NCBI GenBank assembly: GCA_034190875.2
Contig: CM067358.1
Span: 44,204,543-44,268,542, forward strand
Direction of reading: 5' to 3'
DNA length: 64,000 bases
Source of the DNA: Urechis unicinctus
Lineage: Eukaryota > Annelida > Polychaeta > Xenopneusta > Urechidae
Below are positions 33,401 through 48,500 of this stretch, piece after piece. The translations under genes and the position numbers were made by a program. Position 1 is the stretch's first letter. Every line of letters starts with the position of its first letter. Under the pieces are notes generated by a model, which searched no databases, was not told the DNA's origin, and saw only the letters and a program-made list of their open reading frames with translations.

Positions 33401-36400
33401 GATGCTATAGAGTTTCACTGTTGTAGAGAAAATATTACGCGGTGTCAATGTGGTCTTGAGATGTCGGACTAAACAGCAGACTCAACGGCCCTTCATTATA
33501 AAAGGTGATATGAAGTGTATATGAAGGTTGCGATGATGAACGACGGAAACAGGTTTTGCATTGAAGGATCATCAACAGGGAAACATTTTTGTGTGCACCA
33601 CACGTAAATAGTAGCCAGATAATAAACTCGATTCAATATTAAATTAGCCATTTTGCGGTGCTTTTTTTATTTGGTTATTGACATATGAATATATGTTGAA
33701 GTTTTACACCTTGTACGTCCAACTGAACCCAGGTCATGAAATGGACCAAGCATCTAAAGTAACACAGCATCTTATTTCTTTAACTTCATCAGTGTTACAA
33801 TGGTTCTATAACCGACGGTTAGTGTTCATAAAATATTTATCGACACCTGATTATATCAACATGAACAGAATTACGAGGTATTTGTTTGCCTATTTGGTTT
33901 AGATGTAACACGTTTTCAAATGTAAGGGATATTTGTGATTATACCGCCTTTGTTATTAATGTATCACCCTCTGATAACTGAGGTGTTTGACTTTTGCTAA
34001 CATGCTGCAGTCGACCGTATGAGCAAACATTCACAGCAACCGCACGACGATACAAACATTAGCATTTCGGATGAGGGAGTGATTCGTTTATAAAACGCAG
34101 AATCCTTAAGCGATTGGTTACCAGTTCTACATAAGATATGCTGTCTTCATTCTTAGAAAGAGCCTGCGCTGGTATCATCTAAATCTCGGACCAGCTCTCC
34201 GGCTACGCCATTTTGTCACACCTAAAATTCCCAAAGTGCACCTGTTCTAATCGGAGGTTTAGATAGCTACCACTCGCATAAGAGCCGCGTATAGGAGCCC
34301 CACCCATCCCCAGTAGTCCACTTGTTATCGGCGACCCCTGTTGCCGGGCCATGAGCGTCTGGCAAAAGATATCGTAACTAGTGTCTAGACAAGTAATGTG
34401 AAACCTCTTGGATACAGTTCAGTGATAAACAAATTGCTTTTCAATTCTGCAAAAATGGCATAATACCATTTTGACTCCAAGCTGCAACTGAGGCGACGCA
34501 GAGTGAAGTGGTATTTTTCTATGGTTGATTTATATAAGGTTGATTTATACAAAAGCCGCACAAATACATGTAAGATGTCACCATTGTTAAGATAAATGGA
34601 TTTTCAAAGGAAAAGGAACTTTCCGACCTAACTTAATAGGGCATGGAACTGATATGCACTGCCAAATATAATATAAATCATGCTATGATGTTAATCAACT
34701 CTAAATTTGCTTAGCAAGCCCTCGGGCTCTAGTGACAGCCATATCTTTCTTCTTGAACTAATTAACTGATCAAATACCATCGTTCTACTTACAAGCATTC
34801 ACTGTAATTGTTTTGTTATGATTTTTTTAACACCATGCGCACCAGCAGCAGGGCAGTCAAAGGTATATATTTGCCAAACCTATTACCTAATCTAATCATT
34901 TGTTCAGTCTCTTGCACAACGGACGGTAATGACCGGAGCTAGAGAGATAATGCTTTAGGCACCATGGGGTGGGGGAAACTAACCCTTCGCAAAAACTGAC
35001 AGGTCAGGATAAGCATACTACAAACAAGACCTATATTTAATTGACACAGGGCACGTATCTATATTGTTATGACTTCATATTGCTGATCAAACACTAAACT
35101 TTCCACCATCCTGTGTGACAAAAGCACAGGTTTAGGAGCAAGTAGACAGAAAGCGTGTCTAGTAAGTTAATGTATCCTTAGCATTTACCATTTCTATCTA
35201 TCCCGAAGAGAAAATCGAATCAAACGATGAGGGTAGCATTTGATATGATACTTGCCAAATGTGTGGTTGTTAAATGCATATTGTGTTTCAGTTCAAATAT
35301 GCAGACTACAGTGAAGCTCCACTACAGCATTCGCATATTGTACCATGCAAAGCAGAGACTGCGATGTTTGCAAGACGACGACAGATGTTTGAGATATTTG
35401 CCTTGCAAATATATGCGATGGCAAAATATTCGTATAATTAAACCCGGCTACTGAGAAAGGCAATGCAGTGTGAATATTTGTATTGTACTGTCAGCACCTG
35501 CCGTCATATAACGTCAATAACACAATGTTCCTGTTTATTACTCTTAGACATATATCAGCCGTGAGGTCGAATTTTAGATAAACGATGGGACGTTGGTATA
35601 CGACACAAGAGGGTAATAGCCGCAACTATAATACAAAACATATAATAGTACTGAGTTTTCTGAACTGACATGCTGTCAATGCCTTTTCACAAATAAAGTT
35701 ATAAATCATATCAGACCGGCCGAGACGATGATTGAGGTCGTGTGACGTCGTGAATTAGAATGGTATTTTAATGGTGATTGGATTGTGATGTCTGCAGGGA
35801 TAAGAGTGCGTTTCATCATCTTTTATGGTTTGGTCATAGATAAGACAGCACCAATTGGCCGGCAAAGAATATAAAATCGCGTAATAGAATAGATAAACCA
35901 AATTCGCCATCATTAACAACATTTATAGATTGTGTATAGCTGCTATTCAGCATGGTCAAAGCCACTTTGATTTGTCAATAGGTGTCCGCCACGCCACACT
36001 GCTATATAGCTCAGTATAACCGGAAGCAAATATTATAGCAGGTTCAAGGAAAATAAACAATAATGCTCGTGAATTAATTTCTTCTGTGTTGGGGATGTGT
36101 GCGATGTGTGGCAGCAGCTATCTAAATCGTTTATCCTAGCTAACGTGTTCTGTTTAAGCCAGTTCCTGAACGCTAAATAGTATGAACACTTTTTGCACTG
36201 CCTGATCATTATCGATCACAAATGGGAATTAGGTCGATTAACGCCAGATGGTGAATCATAGATAAGCGACCATCGCATCACTTTTGGCTACATTATAAAA
36301 AATAATACAAGCGCGTGCTACTAATACCGTAGCCGGTTTGACTAAGGTTACAAACGAAAGTAGCGCATATTCGAACTTGTACCTCTCAAATCATAGCGTG

Positions 36401-38114
36401 TCCACGGGGACCACAGACAGGTATGCAAAGGCTCTAAATAGGTGGCCAATGGAACGATATGCAAGATAAACTATAACAAATAACGATTAAATAGAAGTGA
36501 TATCTACTAGACACGTTAATGTTGCGGATCTAGGAACCTGTTGGACCGTCAATGCAGCGATGTTGTAGTATTGGCTTATAACATACAGTTGGCAAGAAAT
36601 GGTGCAAACTTGGAACATGCAGAGCCACAGATTAATTTCTTGGGATAACAGGTGTTTGCAATGCATGCAGTATGCTACACTCTATTGAACTATTGCGAGG
36701 ATTTGGTGTTTTTGCGTCTACCGGAGGCACCTGAGGAATAAACCAACAAGAAAGAAATATAAAGAAGATATAAGTTGACCAATAGATACTATTTCCCGCT
36801 CGCTTTAGCAACGGAGCATGGCCACCCTAAAATAAGGCACGTTCTTATCGTGGAGATTCATTGAAGCTGCCACTGACACTAACAAACTGGTTTGAGGGTA
36901 ATATGCTGAGCCCCAGAGTTGCGGACGATTCAATCCTATATGCCTTGCCATTGCTTCGTAGCGGTGTGGTGAGCCTCTTCAGCAATCTAGGAATGTCGAT
37001 GGGGCTAGAAATGATGACAGGGTAAAATGGTGTCATTTTTTATGAAGAAGAACAAGGAACGACTAAATGCTGTGAGCCAAACAGGTTATGTAAGAGGTGA
37101 AATATCACGGGCTGCAAACAGGAACAAATTACCTTCTCATATTGCTACCCGTAAGCTTGCCATCAGCAGTATTTGCTTTTAAATCGGTGTCACAAATAAA
37201 TTCATGCAATGAATGAGACCTGTAAGAGGCTCCATGATATATATGAAATCTTGCATAACCCTTCAAAATCCTAACTCGTTATATCGGACAGATTTGAAGT
37301 ACGCGGAGATAATATTACTTTTAACAAAGTCGGGCGACGTATTTGGTTAAATGAGTCATGCAATTTTCATATTTGTCATACTTATAAAACTTAGTCAATG
37401 CGACAGTGTGTCATAGAGCACTAGGATATTTATGAAGGTACAATGTATTGACGGCATCTGCCGTCATATTCCGTAAGTTACACGTTGTTACGTTGATTGT
37501 AGTATTAGAAATGTATCAGACGAGAAGAAGAATTTTATTTGAGCTATAACACTCCCATGCACAGCAAAGCATAAGCGCAAAGGATAATAATTCCCTTTTC
37601 TGCAATTGCTATGGTTTAATACATAAGGGTCCAATGTGCTAATTGTCTTTCTTTTGTCGATGTATGTTCACCTCTTTTACTACTGCACCTATTTAGTTGC
37701 TAAAATGGCGACATTAGGGTTCTACTGCTTCGCTAAATAGTTTGCAAAGCTGTCAAATGCAGAGCCAACACGTAAAATACCTGGTAATGATGATGAGTAG
37801 ACATCCTAGAAATCCGTCAATGAGGGGATATGAATTCGATGACTCGGAAAAATAGGGCATAGTTTCATTATTTTCTTAAAGTATGAGAAGATAACTGAGA
37901 TACTGTACTAAAGTGCTGTCAATTGTGCACAATCCTCTGACCCAGTCAAGTTGGCGAATACAATAAAGCAGCATTCTTCCGATATAACTATAGTTTTTGC
38001 CGCTAATGTTTTCTCACAACAAAAAACGATGGTGCGATGCATGGTTTCCCACGGTAAACATTATGCTTTAAATTTTTTTCATAAAACAGTTTATTACTTA
38101 ATGTAAAACGAGGG

Positions 38115-38290
38115 TGTACCATTGCGGGGGTGTATCATCCCAGGGGCGCACCGACCCGGATGCGCATCGACCCGGGGCCGCAACGACTGGGGGGCGCATC
38201 GACCCGGAGGCATGTTGTCCCGGGGATGCATCGACAAGAGGGCGTGTGGTACCGGCGATGGCCGATTGACCCAGGGGCGAATCGTTTTTT
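38115..38290. repeat. GC-rich degenerate minisatellite, unit A
   Basis: Eight or nine imperfect units of about 17-20 bp around gcgcatcgacccgggg, in sharp contrast to the AT-rich surroundings. It matches a shorter version at 52893-53020 in unit B. The open frame across it (Gly/Arg/Cys-rich) is an effect of the repeat. Confidence 0.88.
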
Positions 38291-40965
38291 ATTCATCGAG
38301 GGAAATCATACAAATGGATAGTCATAGTGATGGCAAATGGAGGCTGCGACTGACTGTGAAATGCCCTTTATCAGATATCTCAGATGGGATATAACAAAAC
38401 ATATAACAGCCAGTGATGATTTCAGTTTCTCGATAGATAAAATAATTAGGCATTGTCTAGTACTTTTCAATGACCATTTGATATATTCATATTGCTGGTG
38501 GTTTAGGCATTTGAGCAAATAATGGACAATACATTCAAAGCGACTCCGTACAGTATTTCTCATAAGATGTTTCCGTGGTATATTGGTTCCTTATGTGGCA
38601 GTGACCAAACGCAGTGACCAATCGCCATCATTGGCAGAACAACGAGATATGTTATGTAGGCCCATATGTACTAATATTTGATACACAAAATTCACTGGTG
38701 TGCTTCGATTGATTGATCGAAGGTTCGTCAATGAAAGCACAAGCCTTAAGTGCAATGAAGCTTTACATGCGTAACTGATTTGATCCATATTGCTGACCAG
38801 CTAAACGGGTTGGCAAAAACATGGAATTTAAAAACTTGGCCAATTCTCTTACGGGGACGCAGGTTTAACGTTTCGTGACACGCGCATTTGATATCAACAT
38901 ATCTATGAACCGGGTTGTACAATCCAGCTCAATGTTTGGATGACCCATCTCCTCGCAAAACATCTTTAGGTATTTGCTTGCAGATCATTTGAGAGTTAGT
39001 ATGAAATCTGGAAATTAATCTACAGAGAGCAATAGACTAGCTGTTTATCTTCTCCCATCAATGTAGAACGTACAGTGCTGTGTCCCCACTGCTTCTATAG
39101 ATTAAGCAGGGCCCAATATCACTATATCTGGCTCGTTCACCTCATGAGCACACAGACACGTAAGCGGCGTTGGATGAAAACTGTGCCAAGTATATAAAAA
39201 TAAGCGATATATTCATCTTCTAGCTGTCCTGATGCCGCAATGTTGCTAGCCGTAAGTGCAATTCAGCTTCAAAGTAGTCGAAACTGACCGATCGGTCCCA
39301 ACAGGCGAAAGCACCAGAACACGAGACGACCAACGGGTACGAATGTCTGCTGCAAATGACATGGGGTGTGTTGCTCATTAACATGGCTACTAGGCTACAT
39401 AATCGATATTCATCGCTATGGTACCACTAAAATAGCTCGAAAATGCTTCTGTGGGTGCATGTGCACTAGGCGCATGGTATTTGCGTTGTATTGCAGTTCT
39501 CCATACCTTTCACTATTGACTAGATATCATATATCATTGAACCTATAAAAGAACAACAACTAGTACCTGGCCCGAATTGCCCATGATATATGATTCCACT
39601 TAAAGGCACATAAGACCTACCCTTATATAATTAGAATATGTTAATGCACTTACGCCAAGTAATACTAGTATTGGCCACAACAGGATTTAAGTAGCGAGTT
39701 TTGCTCGGTTTTAAATTTCATTTTGGCGAGTTTGTGTTTTAGTAGGCTGTTCGACCTGGCTCTGCAAACATGCGGGGTTGATGGATTTCATTCTCCTGAC
39801 ACAGCTTGTTTCAATCAACCACTGACTTTCTTGGCGAAACCAAGTGTTCAGAGTTAATTGATAGATGTATTGAATATATTGCCTGGCGGAAAGCCCATTT
39901 GTTTTACGACAGAGGGTCATATGTCGGACATTCCGACCACACGGAAGCAACCGCCAACACTGCGTATTGATGAGAGTGTCACGTCCGCCAAAGCTTACAC
40001 ACTGGGTATCACTTCCTTCACGTCTCATCAAGGCTTTCCAAATATCCGTCATCCAATCCGTTATTCCTCGAATTCCTCGAATGAGCGCCATACAATGCAG
40101 CCTTAATCACACAAGGAGCCCTGTGAATCTACATGAACGCGACTATCGCTGAAACAAAACGACGAATCAGTTAGGGTAGTAAACGCATAAGCATATACCA
40201 GATTCAAGGTTACTTAAGCTAGCACCGTTGTTACATGTTTCAATGTGAACATCCCTGCCAAGCCAAACATAAAAGAGTTTGTCTAATTCAGATAAATTAT
40301 GCAAAATATAACACTGTTGAATAATTGGATTTGCGTCATGCTGACTATGTACCGTGTATATTGGACATATTTGCCGATCATTTGGCGGAGTAGTAACAAT
40401 AAATAGACACGTGGCTGTTAGGGATGTAGTAACATTTGAAACGACCAGGAAATATGTCCCAGTGTTACAAGAAAGCAAACGTTGACATCCGAAGTATTCG
40501 TGTAAATATGCTCTTTGTAATGTTTTAGCTGGCCGATTTACGGAATGCTTTAGCAGCCTTGAACTAGTAGTAGGGTAATGCATATAGTCTCGGGTTATTT
40601 TTGAGCATTGTGGTGCACCATTCCTTTGCAATCGAAAATATAATGGCAGACATATTAAACAAATAGACTCATACGCATATACACAGTTCAAGATGTAGAG
40701 CTTTATACGTAAATGTCGAGAATGCTTGACTCATGATTTGCAAGGTGCATGCTCATACATTAATATATTGGCATTTCGAGTAAATGTGCTTGTTCTAAAT
40801 TAACAAGCATCTCCATTTTCTAATGTATTACTCATAAGGTACTAGTTTCCGAGATTGCATAGCTATTGAGATGTACCCATGTAAGCCGCGTCTTATATGG
40901 CCAACGTGTGGCGGTTGCATTTCTCACAACTCACGAAATGCTGTCATAATTGGGTTAAGCAACGA

Positions 40966-41343
40966 AAAACTGCATAATAAACGCAACCAAAGCACGGCAT
41001 GCTTGATAATTTGTTGCCTTGGTAGTCTTTTAAATGGTAATCATGATAAGTCACGGCAAACATTCTGCTTAGTATTTCACTAATCAATCATTAGCCTTAT
41101 ATAACCTGCAGCATGTTACGGATATGTGCAGTGCTAAGTAGTCATATTAATGTAAAAACTGCATAATAAACGCAACCAAAGCACGGCATGCTTGATAATT
41201 TGTCGCCTTGGTAGTTTTTTACATGGTTATCAAGAGTAGTCACGGCAAACATTCCGCTTAGTATTTCACTAATCAATCATTAACCTTATATAACATGCAG
41301 CATGTTACGGATATGTGCAGCGCTAACAGTCATACAAATGCCT
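40966..41343. repeat. 189-bp tandem duplication
   Basis: aaaactgcataataaacgc starts at 40966 and again at 41155, and similarity continues to cagcatgttacggatatgtg in both copies. The copies are about 95% alike by eye. Unit A has one copy, split between 16060 and 26450 by intervening sequence. Confidence 0.9.
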
Positions 41344-42540
41344 TAACTGCTCATTTTGTGTGAACCGATTAATTATACATGCAGGTGACTGTAATAATAG
41401 AAAATGCCTAAACAGTAACATGCGCAGATATATGAGTTACTTAGCATGCTGTCGTTTTCATGGTTGGTTATAATGACTATTACACCAGGCAATGTCAGGC
41501 TATAAAATATTTGCTGTAGCATAAATAAAAGGTCGGTGCTGCTGGTAAATGAAGACGCGGTCACCATATGTTTTTCAAAAGGTGGGACTAAATACCGGAC
41601 TGACCGACCTTTTACATTATTTAAGGTAATGGTAAGAATGACAATAAAGGTAATAATGATGATAAATTAGAGCAGTGGATAACCTTTTGTTGCCATTATT
41701 CGCCTATCTATAAATGACGAAGCCATCTGTGTTAGGTGCACTGGACATGTTGTATACACCGTCTTTATAGAGGGGCGTTACCTGGTATATGCCCAGTGTG
41801 GATGGTATATACAAAGTATGCTCAATTAAACCCTTGATATCAAATGAACACAGCATGCTTAGCAACAACTGAGTACATTACTTCTCCAGAACAACGTCAG
41901 TGTTTTAAGGTTTCTTTATCGGGTGTTTGTCAGAAAGCAAATGTGTAAGGTTTCTTTATAATATAACTCTGGTGATCAATAGACCAGCAGGTGTTCTCGG
42001 TTTCTAACAGTGTACGATACTGGAACTTGGTATCATGCTACTTAATTCCAATTGACTCGACGCCAATACAGGGTTTTGTAGGAGTCTTTTCTTTTTGTTT
42101 ATTATAAATGCACTATTGGGAGACACATAGATGCAAACGCCTCAATGAATAATAGCTACAACAATTATGTAGAATAACATTATACATAGGAATGTGCTGT
42201 CCCAATCATAATGTGGCAGTTATTCGTTAAAAGGATGATATAACCATGCCTATCAATTGACTAATAATGTGACAAAAAAATTGGTCCGTGCTGAAAATAG
42301 CACAATCGCAACAATGGTAATGCTTCAGAGCGCAGCCATATCTTGTGTCTTTTTCGTAGTACTTCGGTGCAAACGAGCTCGGGACACGCACGATTCTATA
42401 GTCTGATGTTTTATCGAGCGTTTTCTGCAGCAAAACTACACAACAGCATGCAGTTAATGCCGTTAGCATTCAGCATAAATTGATAGTGTAAAAAATATTG
42501 ATACACGGCCGATGATCAACCAAATACACACGATGACATG

Positions 42541-42844
<304 letters not shown>

Positions 42845-45456
42845 CTGGATATCGACTGGATGCTGCTGACAAAACAATTTGCGTACCTTGTTCGCCCTAT
42901 AATAAATCATTATTTGATTGAGTTGTCCCGATTTCATGAATTGTCATTGTTTGCTAGTAATGAACACACGCTATGCCTAATATGTATTATCGATTCACCT
43001 CTCCACAAAAGCTGAAAATTAAATGGCAATTACTTAAAGGGCAATTGTTCTCTTCTTATATTTCCCGATTGTGCTGTTTTCATTTCATTTGATTAAAATT
43101 GGCACTGGGTTTGGCCAGATATTCCATTAATGATTTTACCCATCAACATTGCAAGAGTATGTGTTATGCAATCACGACGAAAAGCCATGATCAAACCATC
43201 TGCTTTAGATCTGCATCAAGGAGTCCTATGCCTTTACGTGAAACCCTGTCAACCCGTAGCCAAGCCATGTCTTTTTTAGGAGCTTTTGGATTCACTAAAT
43301 AACTTTTACATCGATTGGCGATTGGCTAGTTTTAGAGGAAGCGGTTTCTAGTTAATCGACTAGCAATGGATCTTGTATCTGAAATTTTATCCAATGGCAA
43401 ACAAGTTTGATTTCGGATGGAACAGTTTTATTGAAGTTGCCCCTGGATATGCTTGCTTCCAAGGATTAAGTAATGACAGGGTGAAATGGTGTCAGTATTT
43501 TAATAGAAGACCAAGGAACGACAAAATGCAAAAAGCCAGACATGTTACGTTAGAAAGTGAAATAGCACAGACACTTGGAGGGTGACCACCTCCATATGTT
43601 TTGGCATCAAACTGCTATCAGAGCCTGGCCGCCAGCAGGAAACTTTCACCGGGTCATCCTGCTAAAATTACAAATAAGCTGGTCTCTTGCCGTGGGTTAA
43701 CTATAAATAGGGATATCCAATCAACCAATGAGGTCCATGTAATATTTAACATATATGGATGCCATGTTTGACAACATGAAGTCAATGGCATCTCACTTCC
43801 TAATCACAGCCATTCTTATATATGCCATATAGCGAATATGCGGACTGGGAACATGATACGCTTTTGAATGTTATCTCTCCCTAAACCGCCTCTATGTTCG
43901 ATCATTAAGACGCATGTAATCCCGTCCAAAAATCTCCAAATATTTGGAATGATCACGAAATTAGTCCCCAGTGTGACAATCAAGTAGGCATGCCCATCTA
44001 CAGCAGAACAAATAAGTTGTTTTATTAGGTTACATGTGTTAAGAATGTGTAACGTTTATGCTTACAGATACATAGAACGGGCCTAAATTAACAGCCTTGT
44101 ACTAATACAAACTCGTCCATGAATTATGTTCATATAGCCTGGGTGTATTTTTCTACATTAGGATGCACTATTCATTTCGACGAGAATATATTGTTTCAGA
44201 CTCGTCCGCATATACACTAATCAAGATGTGAAAGTTAATACCGTAATATCGAATCGACAATTGTTTATCAGAAATGTTGTCGTTTATGAGAGTGTGCATT
44301 ACTATTCGCTTGTATGTTTTCTTTGCTTCTGGATTGTAGCCCAAACATCAGGTAATATGAAGATTGTTTATTTTGAATATGGTCATCTTAATTCATTTTT
44401 TATAGCTATGTCTTCTGTTTGCATGGTATAAGCAAGCATCATGAACAGGTCAAACGGACAATTAAGCATTGCATCTAAGCCGTGGATCGCCCAGTGTGAT
44501 GTTACAAATTACGCTCAGAAATATGACATAAATATTAATAAGATTATAGGGAGTTGTTCCCTAAAGCCGTCACCTGCCGTGTTGTGGTAAATCTTTGACA
44601 TTACCAACGTCAAAATAAAAATGGCAGTGTCTGTTCCATGGAGCGCTTTTAGCAAAATGTGGATGACAATGCCTATATAATATGTAACCAATCTTAGGAT
44701 CTCAAGTTATTATGGATTTTTAGTTGCGACATATCAAATCAATATGAACAGCATAAAATGATATAGTTTTCACAATTTGCAAATTAACCTTTAACTGTGA
44801 TAACCAAGCATTGTGACTTTGGATGCTGGAGGTGGTGGTCATTATTTGCTAGATCGTGTCTGTCAAATCCTGCATCTGAAATAACTGATGATGAGTTACT
44901 ATCCCACAGTAGTTGACATCCTATGATTGCCATGTATCAGAAACCTAATGTACGTCAATGTCGTGGACCTTCATTTGCTTTTGGCCACGGCGAAGATAAA
45001 GAAAGGGTCTAAGGGAATATTAGTGTGGGGCCGTCGCAGATAAGAGCGCAATTGTCATCGGTTATTGCGATAGGTTCATGGAGGGGATAAAATAGACTGA
45101 CTGCAAGTAATAGTACTTCGTATTTTATATTAACCATACCATTAGCCATATATAGCTCAACTTAATAGCTACCAGATCTGGACCAGCTAAAGCTTGCTTA
45201 AGCCTTCTTGAATAGCTGTCCAAGACTATTTATTTGCTAATTCAAAGCCTTGTCAATGCTTAACGCACTAATTGCCATATGACATACGAAAGATTACCCC
45301 TAAAACGTTTTCCTGTCAGTAGTATAATTCTGAACTCAATATAAGTGCTCAACATGTAGCACTTTGATGCACTTCTCTTCACTGAGATATTTGCTTCACC
45401 ATTTGATTTATCGGGTAAACATCGGTTTCACTGATAAAAAATGAACACAGTAGACT

Positions 45457-45531
45457 AGGCGATGATTACATAATCTAAGGCGATGCCGCTGTATAGGCGA
45501 TGATAACATACTCTAAGGCATGCCGCTGTAT
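45457..45531. repeat. 38-bp tandem duplication, unit B only
   Basis: aggcgatgattacat with its following bases is doubled (45457-45494 and 45495-45531), while unit C has a single copy at about 62437-62474. It arose after the units separated. Confidence 0.85.
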
Positions 45532-48500
45532 ACCTGACAAATGTTTCTACTTATTTATACTCATTACAAAAGTATAGACGCAGATCGATTTTTTTTTCAA
45601 AGATAATGGAGGAATGATTGAAACGACAAGCGAGCGCCCCATTAGTGATATAACATTTTCACAAGCTTGTTGCCCTTAGTTAGTTTGGGAGCGCACTTAT
45701 GCCGCTTTTCATAGCCAAGGGCCCAACATGTATGTTTTCACATACTCGTAATAGATGAAAGATGCTGCTTTAGTTCACCGACAAGCAACTTATTCCATGC
45801 TTAACCAGTAAATGATTACAGGTCTGTCTCCGCGTAGATTGAAATGCTGAAGTCGCAGCCACGGCAACCGCCAACAAATCCAATTTGTTTCGATATATAA
45901 TGCTAGTATGCCTACAACATCCATCCCGATGGTTCAAATTCCCATTAAGAACACCCGAATTACGAAGCAAGTGCTGCATACGAAAATAACAGTACCTTCA
46001 AACTTCGTGTTGCATCTTGTGGATGCTAATATAAAAACCGTTATTTGATATTCTAATTACATACTGTTTCCGATTATATATAAACGTCTAAAAGTATGTT
46101 AACTTCATAATCAAAGAATAAAGTTGATTCTGCGTAATTATATCACTTAAAGGCCTGCACACTCAGATAGGCATCGACATTGTTCTGGTACATAGCCTTA
46201 GCGATATCAAAAACCATGATCTGGAGACGCTTGTAGATATGCTTGCAGGCTCACCAGTAACTGCACAGTTATTAATGTTGCAATAGAGTTTCCCCGTTGT
46301 AGAGACAAGATTCCCAGATGACCATGGGGTCTTTAGATGTCTGAATAAATAGCAGACTCAACAGTCCTTTATTGTAAAAGGTCATATGAAGTCGATATGA
46401 AGGTTGTGATGATGATAGAAGCTGTGAGCCACGGAAACAGGTTTTACATCGAAGGATCATCAATGGGGATTTTTTTTGTGTGCACCACACATAAATAACA
46501 GCCAGAGAATAAACCCGATTCGAGACTAAATTAGCCACTGTGCGGTGGGTTTTTATCAATGCTTATTGACATATGAATAAATGTCCAACTGAGCCCAGGT
46601 CATGTAATGGACCAAGCTTCTGAAGTAACGCTGCAGCTTATCTCTTGAAATACATCAGTTTTACATTGGTTCTATATCCGACGGTTAGTGTTATCAAAAT
46701 ATTTATCGACACCTGATTATATCAATATTAACATATATATTGCTTATTTGGCTTCGAAGCAACACGTTTTCAAATGCAAGGGATTATTTTGTGATGATAC
46801 CGACTTTGTTATTCATGTATCACTCTCTGATAACTGAGGTGTGTGATTTCCGCTGACATGGCTCTTTTATGCTGCAGTCGACCGAATAAGCAAACATTCA
46901 CCGCAACCGCACGTCGATACAAACATCTGCGTTCCGGATGAGGGAGTGATTCATTCATAAAACGCAGAATCCTTTAGCGATTGGTTACCAGTTCTACATC
47001 AGTTTATGAATTAACTAACGAATGTCTTGTCTTCATTCTTAGAAAGAACGCTGGGGTCATCTCGATCTCTGGATTCAAACTATGCCATTGGTAATACTCG
47101 TGCATTTCGTTCTTTCTTGTGGTTTCCATGACTCTGCATTGTGGGCCCGAGAGAAGGAGGAAACACTCCATATATTGAACATGGCCATCTCTTTTTTTCA
47201 CAAATGTACTTTTTAAAATAGTATAAGGAGACTTAATTGAAATATCTGTGCACTGCTGTGACGTACAGTGCCGTAAGTGTATCGAGCTGTTGTTACAAAT
47301 CGGTACTCTCTTTCATACGAGGATGTTGTTATCTGCAGCATTCACCTGAAGTTTTGTGCAACATCTTCGACAACCTACGCACAGTGAAATACATGATCCA
47401 ATCTGAATGACTATGTGGTTCCTATACAATATATGTTCAATTTAAGCATGACAAATACATATAAGATGCCACCATTGTTAGGATAAGCGGATGTTCTAAT
47501 GACCCGGAACTTTCTGACCTAAGTTAAGTGGGCATGAAACTGATATGCATTGCCCAATTTCATATAGGGTTTATCATGATATATATTAACTTTACCTTCG
47601 TTAACCAAGGCCTCGGGTGATTGTAAGGGATCTAGTGACACCCATTCCTTTTCTTCTTCTATTTAATTAACTGATCGAATATCATCGTTCTACTCGCAAG
47701 CACGCACTGTAATTAATTTGTTATGATTTATTTAAAACAATGCGCACAAGTAGGGAAGTCAATGATATATGTTTTCCAAACCGTTACCTAATTTAATCAT
47801 TTGTTCAGTCTGTAGCAAAACTGACGGTAATAACTGAAGCTAGAAAGATTATGCTTTAAGTACCTCGGGATTGGGGAGCTAGCAATTCTCTAGGTCAGGA
47901 TTAACATACTACAGGCAAGATATTTATTTAATTGACATAGGGCCTGTATCTATATTGATATGACCTCATATTGCTGATCAAACATAAAACTTTGCACCAT
48001 CCTGTGCGACAAAAGCGCAGGTTTATGAGCAAGTAGGCAACAGGTGTGTCTAGTAAGTTAATGTATCCTCAGTAATTAGCATTTCTGTTTTGTGTGTGAG
48101 GACAGCACGTGTGAGCCCCATTACAGGCATGATTGGTATATTAAGAAGCTTATCAAACGATAAGGGTAGCATTTGATACAATATTTGCCAAATGACAGAA
48201 AGTGTGGTTGTTAAATGCCTATTGTGTTTCAGTTCAAATATGCAGACTACAGTGATGCTCTACTACAGCGTTCGCACAACGTTCCATGCAAAGCAGTGAC
48301 TCCCGCTGTTTGCAAGGCGACAACATATGTTTGAGATTCTTGCCTTGCAAATATTTGCGATGCCAGTGTGCAAAATATACGAAATATTAAACCCGGCTAC
48401 TGAGAAGGGTATTGTAGTGCAAAAATGTTTACTAAGGCTTCATTTTCATGTAAATATAAAAGTTGTACTGTCACCACCTGTCGTCATATAAAGTCAATAC

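Larger units (their letters stand above)
28287..40735. repeat. Array unit A, main body
   Basis: About 12.4 kb with diverged counterparts in units B and C. 28300-28965 matches 43100-43645 and 58325-58980. 29000-30680 matches 59040-60380. 31440-32490 matches 60375-61470 and partly 43930-44500. 32500-33050 matches 44500-45010 and 61460-61990. 33085-34150 matches 45915-47050 and 63215-64000. 34540-35760 matches 47440-48720. 36490-37990 matches 51135-52230. 38800-40700 matches 53200-55200. Unit A lacks about 880 bp present in unit B at 45050-45915. Open frames here are not preserved between copies, so the body is read as non-coding. Confidence 0.78.

Noticed and set aside
38122..38394. Gly/Arg-rich open frame
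   Set aside because: It is produced by the GC-rich minisatellite and not preserved in unit B.
46272..46559. 95-codon - strand frame with similarity to the frame at 63419-63712
   Set aside because: Both lie in homologous array DNA. Their ends differ and the unit A counterpart is not open, so similarity reflects DNA duplication and not a gene.
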